Source: JANMES01 sp038329865
GTDB taxonomy: Bacteria > Planctomycetota > Phycisphaerae > Tepidisphaerales > Tepidisphaeraceae
DNA: 64,000 bases
Direction: 5' to 3'
Assembly (NCBI GenBank): GCA_038329865.1
Contig: JBBQNK010000006.1
Coordinates: 1-64,000 of the forward strand
A model generated the notes under the pieces. It saw nothing but the letters and a program-made list of their open reading frames with translations. It searched no databases and had not been told where the DNA came from. This document shows positions 59,397-64,000 of the stretch, piece by piece (position 1 is the stretch's first letter; each line of letters starts with the position of its first letter). The position numbers were made by a program, and so were the translations under genes.

Positions 59397-60815
<1,419 letters not shown>

Positions 60816-61001
60816 TCGACGAATCCTCGTAGGGGCTCTATCTACATCGACACGCCGGACCGTTGTCGGTAAGCCACAACCGAGAATTGTGAAAATTAAA
60901 TCGCGCCTTTATCGGCTGGTATGTGGCCCGGGCGCGACACGCCGATTTATCGGACATTCCCGCATTGTCTAACTGCCCGAAACGCTTCTACAATCGGGAA
61001 C

Positions 61002-61310
61002 ATGACTGATCGACTTATCCAACTGCAAAAGATGCTGGAGCGCGAGCCGACCGATCCATTCCTGCTTTACGGCGTGGCAATGGAACACAAAAAAGCCGGC
61101 CGGAGTGAAGACGCGATCGAATTTTTCGAAAAGACGATCGCCGTCGACTCCGGCTATTGCTACGCGTTTTACCAGCTCGGCCAAACTTACGAGCAACTCG
61201 GCGATCCGGCGCGAGCCAAGAAATGGTACGAAGACGGAATCGTCGCCGCCCGTGTGAAAGGCGATGACCACGCTCGCAGCGAGTTGGAAGCCGCGCTGTC
61301 GATGCTTTAA
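61002..61310 (+). CDS. Small TPR-repeat protein
   Basis: The 102-residue cytoplasmic protein contains two tetratricopeptide repeats (PFLLYGVAMEHKKAGRSEDA and CYAFYQLGQTYEQLGDPARA). The ATG at 61002 begins the conserved MTDRLIQLQKMLEREP; upstream in-frame codons do not look protein-like. Its stop codon is 13 nt before the GTG of the metallophosphoesterase gene, so the two form an operon. It probably serves as a protein-interaction adaptor. Confidence 0.8.
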   Translation: MTDRLIQLQKMLEREPTDPFLLYGVAMEHKKAGRSEDAIEFFEKTIAVDSGYCYAFYQLGQTYEQLGDPARAKKWYEDGIVAARVKGDDHARSELEAALSML

Positions 61311-61323
61311 AGGGGAACCGAGC

Positions 61324-62280
61324 GTGGAGAGCCTTCTTCATTATTTCAAAACGCCGGAATGGCGGAAGCAGACATGCTGGCGCCGGGCGATCTGGAACAC
61401 GTTCAATCGCCTCGGCCTGACCGGCATTCACGCACTGCCGCTCAATCGGCGGTGGGTGGATATTCAACGCCACAAGATGAAGCTGGAGGGGCTCGACCCG
61501 GCCAACGTGGGCATGAAACTGGTGCAGATTTCCGATCTTCACCATTCCCCGGTGGTGTGGCAGAAATACCTGGTGCAGTACATCCGCCTGGTGAATGACC
61601 TGAAGCCCGATGCGGTGTTCGTCACCGGCGATTTAATCACCGGCGGCTATCGGTACGCGCATCGCATCGCGACGATACTTTCCCACCTGCACGCGCCGCT
61701 CGGCGTGATCTGCACGATGGGAAACCATGACTACAGCATGTACGGCAAGAGCGCTCCGGAAGAAGGCGAACGTCGCGCGGACTATCTGGAAAAATGCCTC
61801 GTCGATCGCGGCCTGATCGTACTGCGGAACCAGGTAATTAATCTCTCGCGGCCGGGCGCGACCAAGCCGGTCGTTGTCGTCGGCCTCGATGACGAGTGGT
61901 CCAAGCACTTGGATGCCGACGTCGCGTTCAAAGATGTCGATCCTGAGTTGCCGATCATCTGCCTCAATCACAATCCCGTGAATTGCTCGGAGTTGATGGA
62001 GTACCCCTGGCAGTGGATGCTCAGTGGCCACACGCACGGGCGGCAGATCGCGACCAGCAAGTTCGGGCGGCGATTCTATCCGCACAAGTATCGCCATTTC
62101 ACACACGGCTATTACGGCGTGAACGGGCGGCACCTCTACGTCAATCGCGGACTAAGCTACGGCCAACGCATTCAGGACTGGTGCCGGCCGGAGATTACAG
62201 TGTTTAAAGTCGATCATGCCCATCCTGCGACAGCGATAGGCGCGGCGCAGCTGGATCCGGTCGCACAGCGACCGGCGTGA
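61324..62280 (+). CDS. Metallophosphoesterase (calcineurin-like)
   Basis: The GTG at 61324 follows an AAAGGGGAACC site and opens a 318-residue protein. All five metallophosphoesterase blocks are visible: VQISDLHHS, FVTGDLITGG, CTMGNHDYSMYG, ICLNHNP and LSGHTHGRQIATS. Two metal ions would be bound for phosphomonoester or diester hydrolysis. It resembles the YaeI/UDP-diacylglucosamine-type branch, with an N-terminal amphipathic segment before the domain. Substrate unknown. Confidence 0.9.
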   Translation: MESLLHYFKTPEWRKQTCWRRAIWNTFNRLGLTGIHALPLNRRWVDIQRHKMKLEGLDPANVGMKLVQISDLHHSPVVWQKYLVQYIRLVNDLKPDAVFVTGDLITGGYRYAHRIATILSHLHAPLGVICTMGNHDYSMYGKSAPEEGERRADYLEKCLVDRGLIVLRNQVINLSRPGATKPVVVVGLDDEWSKHLDADVAFKDVDPELPIICLNHNPVNCSELMEYPWQWMLSGHTHGRQIATSKFGRRFYPHKYRHFTHGYYGVNGRHLYVNRGLSYGQRIQDWCRPEITVFKVDHAHPATAIGAAQLDPVAQRPA

Positions 62281-62338
62281 CGCGTTCCTGCGATGCTCAG
62301 TTGCAATTCCCGTCATTTCTCGTAACGTTCGAATCCCA

Positions 62339-62878
62339 ATGCAGACGCGCTACGACCAAGCCGACGTACGACGCCTGCTCGATCATTGGGTCGATCAAGT
62401 CGCCGCCGGGTTTTCCACGAAAGAACCGCTGATTGTCGTCGGCATTCGCACCCGCGGCGAAACTCTCGCGCAACGCATCACGCCGATGCTGGTGGACCGC
62501 GGATTCGAGAAAATCACACGCGGCGTGCTCGATATCACCCTCTACCGCGACGACCTCTCCGAAATCGGCCCGCGCCCGATGGTTCGGCCCACGCATATTG
62601 AAACCGACATCAACTCCAAGCCGCTGCTGCTCGTCGACGACGTACTCTTTACCGGCCGAACCGTCAGGGCGGCGATGGATGCGCTCGCCGACTTCGGCCG
62701 GCCGAGCGCGATTCGATTGGCGGCGCTGGTCGATCGCGGCGGGCGCGAGCTGCCGATCCAGGCGGATTTTGTCTCGCTGGTGCAGAAGGACGTGCCGATG
62801 TCGCATCGCGTGAAAGTGAAATTGGCGGAGACCGACGGGGCGGACGAGATCTTGATCGAACCGAGGAACGCAGGATGA
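62339..62878 (+). CDS. pyrR: Pyrimidine operon regulator/uracil phosphoribosyltransferase PyrR
   Basis: PyrR binds pyr mRNA with UMP to cause termination in some bacteria and is a weak uracil phosphoribosyltransferase. The 179-residue sequence has the PRPP-binding LLLVDDVLFTGRTVRAAMDA and VVGIRTRGETLAQRI. It leads a pyrR-pyrB-pyrC operon, overlapping pyrB by 4 nt. The 58-nt gap before it is too short for a full PyrR-responsive attenuator, so RNA-based control here is not supported by what I can see. Confidence 0.94.
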   Translation: MQTRYDQADVRRLLDHWVDQVAAGFSTKEPLIVVGIRTRGETLAQRITPMLVDRGFEKITRGVLDITLYRDDLSEIGPRPMVRPTHIETDINSKPLLLVDDVLFTGRTVRAAMDALADFGRPSAIRLAALVDRGGRELPIQADFVSLVQKDVPMSHRVKVKLAETDGADEILIEPRNAG

Positions 62879-63822
62879 GTGAATCGACTGAAGTTCGATG
62901 GACTCGCAAGCACCTGTTGGGGTTGGAGGAGTTGTCCGTTGACGAAATCAGCCTCGTCTTGGACACGGCCTTGTCGTTCAAGGAAGTTTCTACACGATCC
63001 GTGAAAAAAGTCCCCGCCCTCCGCGGCCGGGTGATGGTCAATGCGTTCTTCGAAGATTCCACCCGCACGCGAACCAGCTTCGCCCTCGCCGCCCAGCGGC
63101 TGAGCGCGGATATTCTCGACTTCTCCGAAAAAACCAGCAGCACCAGCAAGGGCGAGACCCTGATCGACACGGCCCGCAATATTGAAGCGATGGGCGTCGA
63201 CATCATCGTCCTCCGCCACAAGGCCGCCGGCTCGGCGCATCTGCTGGCCCGCAGCGTCAAGTGCAGCGTGGTGAACGCCGGTGACGGTGCGCACGAGCAC
63301 CCGACGCAGGGCCTGCTCGATCTCTACACCATCCGTGAGCGGTTCGGCAGGATCGAAGGCTTGAAGGTGGCCATCGTCGGCGACGTCGCCAACAGCCGGG
63401 TGGCGCGATCGAACATCTGGGCCCTCACCAAATTCGGCGCAAAAGTCTTCCTCGTCGGCCCACCGACACTGCTGAGTAAATCGTTCGAGCAACTCGGCTG
63501 CAACGTGGTGCACAGCTTCGATTCGATCGTCGGCGATATGGACGTGATCAACATGCTCCGCGTGCAGTTCGAGCGCATCCAGAGCAGTCAATTCCCCAGC
63601 GTACGGGAATTCACTCGCATGTATGGGCTAACTTGGGACCGCTTCCAGCGCTGCAAAAAGGACGTCTTCGTTATGCACCCAGGCCCGATGAATCGCGGCA
63701 TAGAAATTCAAAGCGACATCGCCGACGGGCCACAGAGCGGCATTCTTACGCAAGTTACGAACGGGTTGGCGGTGCGGATGGCGGTGCTCTACTTGGTGTC
63801 GCAGGTGGGGGGGCAATCATGA
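62875..63822 (+). CDS. pyrB: Aspartate carbamoyltransferase catalytic subunit
   Basis: PyrB joins carbamoyl phosphate and aspartate, the committed step of pyrimidine synthesis. The 315-residue sequence has the carbamoyl-phosphate loop FFEDSTRTRTSFALA, GAHEHPTQGLLD-type segment (GDGAHEHPTQGLLDLYTIRE) and VFVMHPGPMNRGIEIQSDIA. It overlaps pyrR and pyrC by 4 nt each. No pyrI regulatory subunit is in the window, in line with an unregulated class-B-like trimer or association with dihydroorotase. Confidence 0.96.
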   Translation: MSESTEVRWTRKHLLGLEELSVDEISLVLDTALSFKEVSTRSVKKVPALRGRVMVNAFFEDSTRTRTSFALAAQRLSADILDFSEKTSSTSKGETLIDTARNIEAMGVDIIVLRHKAAGSAHLLARSVKCSVVNAGDGAHEHPTQGLLDLYTIRERFGRIEGLKVAIVGDVANSRVARSNIWALTKFGAKVFLVGPPTLLSKSFEQLGCNVVHSFDSIVGDMDVINMLRVQFERIQSSQFPSVREFTRMYGLTWDRFQRCKKDVFVMHPGPMNRGIEIQSDIADGPQSGILTQVTNGLAVRMAVLYLVSQVGGQS

Positions 63823-64000
63823 CCATTCTCATCAAAAACGGTACGGTGATCGATCCATCGCGAAAGTTAGAAAAGAAATTAGATGTTCTGATCAAGGACG
63901 GAAAGATCGCATCACTCGTAGCCCCGAACGCAAGTTCGGGGTCGGCCGATCACGTGATCGACGCCACCGACAAATTTATCACGCCCGGATTGATCGACAT
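63819..64000 (+). CDS. pyrC: Dihydroorotase, N-terminal part
   Basis: About 60 codons from the ATG at 63819 to the window end encode ILIKNGTVIDPSRKLEKKLD and later FITPGLIDM-type sequence, the start of an amidohydrolase barrel leading to the metal-binding HxH just past the edge. Dihydroorotase closes carbamoyl aspartate to dihydroorotate. The start overlaps the pyrB stop (ATGA). Residues APNASSGS are encoded by a palindrome (63922-63941) absent from typical family members. Confidence 0.92.
   Translation, partial: MTILIKNGTVIDPSRKLEKKLDVLIKDGKIASLVAPNASSGSADHVIDATDKFITPGLID
63922..63941. repeat. Perfect palindrome inside pyrC with a GCAA loop
   Basis: CCCCGAAC-GCAA-GTTCGGGG forms an 8-bp perfect stem with a GNRA tetraloop. 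It lies in frame in the surface loop before the DHVIDATDK segment of pyrC. Confidence 0.6.

Noticed and set aside
62281..62338. PyrR-responsive attenuator upstream of pyrR
   Set aside because: The gap of 58 nt is too short for binding loop, antiterminator and terminator, and no T-run is present.
62281..62345. tRNA-like T-loop (GTTCGAATCCC) before pyrR
   Set aside because: The flanking bases do not form the T stem, and no acceptor, D or anticodon stems fit. It is coincidence.

Overview
The window is about 60% GC chromosomal DNA from a planctomycete, most likely a member of Phycisphaerae close to the Tepidisphaerales (an inference from gene content). The pointers are an N-terminal LEPRxxF sorting-type motif on a large secreted enzyme (18539-21286), a PilM-type pilus operon with planctomycete-style partner proteins, a secreted sulfatase, a TPR/O-GlcNAc-transferase-like protein, the futalosine menaquinone gene mqnA, and many genes with GTG/TTG starts and weak or absent Shine-Dalgarno sites. 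I see no rRNA, tRNA, CRISPR array, integrase or intact insertion sequence. Most of the window is housekeeping.

Layout. 1-2041: a truncated gene, an XRE regulator with two palindromic operators, small secreted proteins and a repeat-rich gap. 2042-7988 (minus): pilM-like fusion gene, two single-span membrane proteins, then an isolated sdhB. 8334-16153: dtd, a GNAT acetyltransferase, a glycosyltransferase, a long secreted helical protein, comM and a secreted protein of unknown function. 16464-21286: a divergent pair, heparinase II/III-like lyase and LamG/FN3/GH88 enzyme, that fits breakdown of a uronic-acid polysaccharide. 21548-27584: OsmC, membrane and secreted proteins, an epimerase, small ORFs and miaB. 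27682-31612: a sugar ABC importer (two permeases and a binding protein, no ATPase) and a Fur-family regulator without the usual cysteines. 32020-39241: mqnA, pyk plus a lipoprotein, aspS, a GH113-like lipoprotein and a polyprenyl synthase. 39428-41925: a metallopeptidase and a diguanylate cyclase with a receiver-like partner. 42187-44885: metK and a sulfatase. 44870-52190 (minus): a TMEM175-like channel and the conserved phoH-pgpH-ybeY-corC cluster followed by mgtE. 52334-60815 (minus): cdsA, uppS, cimA, a membrane protein, a GT41 protein, a cupredoxin and a sigma-54 activator. 61002-64000 (plus): a TPR protein, a metallophosphoesterase and the pyrR-pyrB-pyrC operon, with pyrC cut by the window end.

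Two signals stand out beyond the genes. First, cimA (isoleucine precursor synthesis) is preceded by what looks like a complete ribosome-mediated attenuator: a near-consensus promoter, an apparently leaderless 19-codon leader ORF with four Ile codons in a row, mutually exclusive pairing segments and an intrinsic terminator. Second, the intergenic DNA is full of palindromes. The most striking class is seven hairpins whose arms are built of tandem 7-8 nt units. The unit differs from one hairpin to the next but the architecture is shared, and six of the seven lie at gene 3' ends. Other short palindromes sit in frame inside aspS, pyrC and a permease gene.
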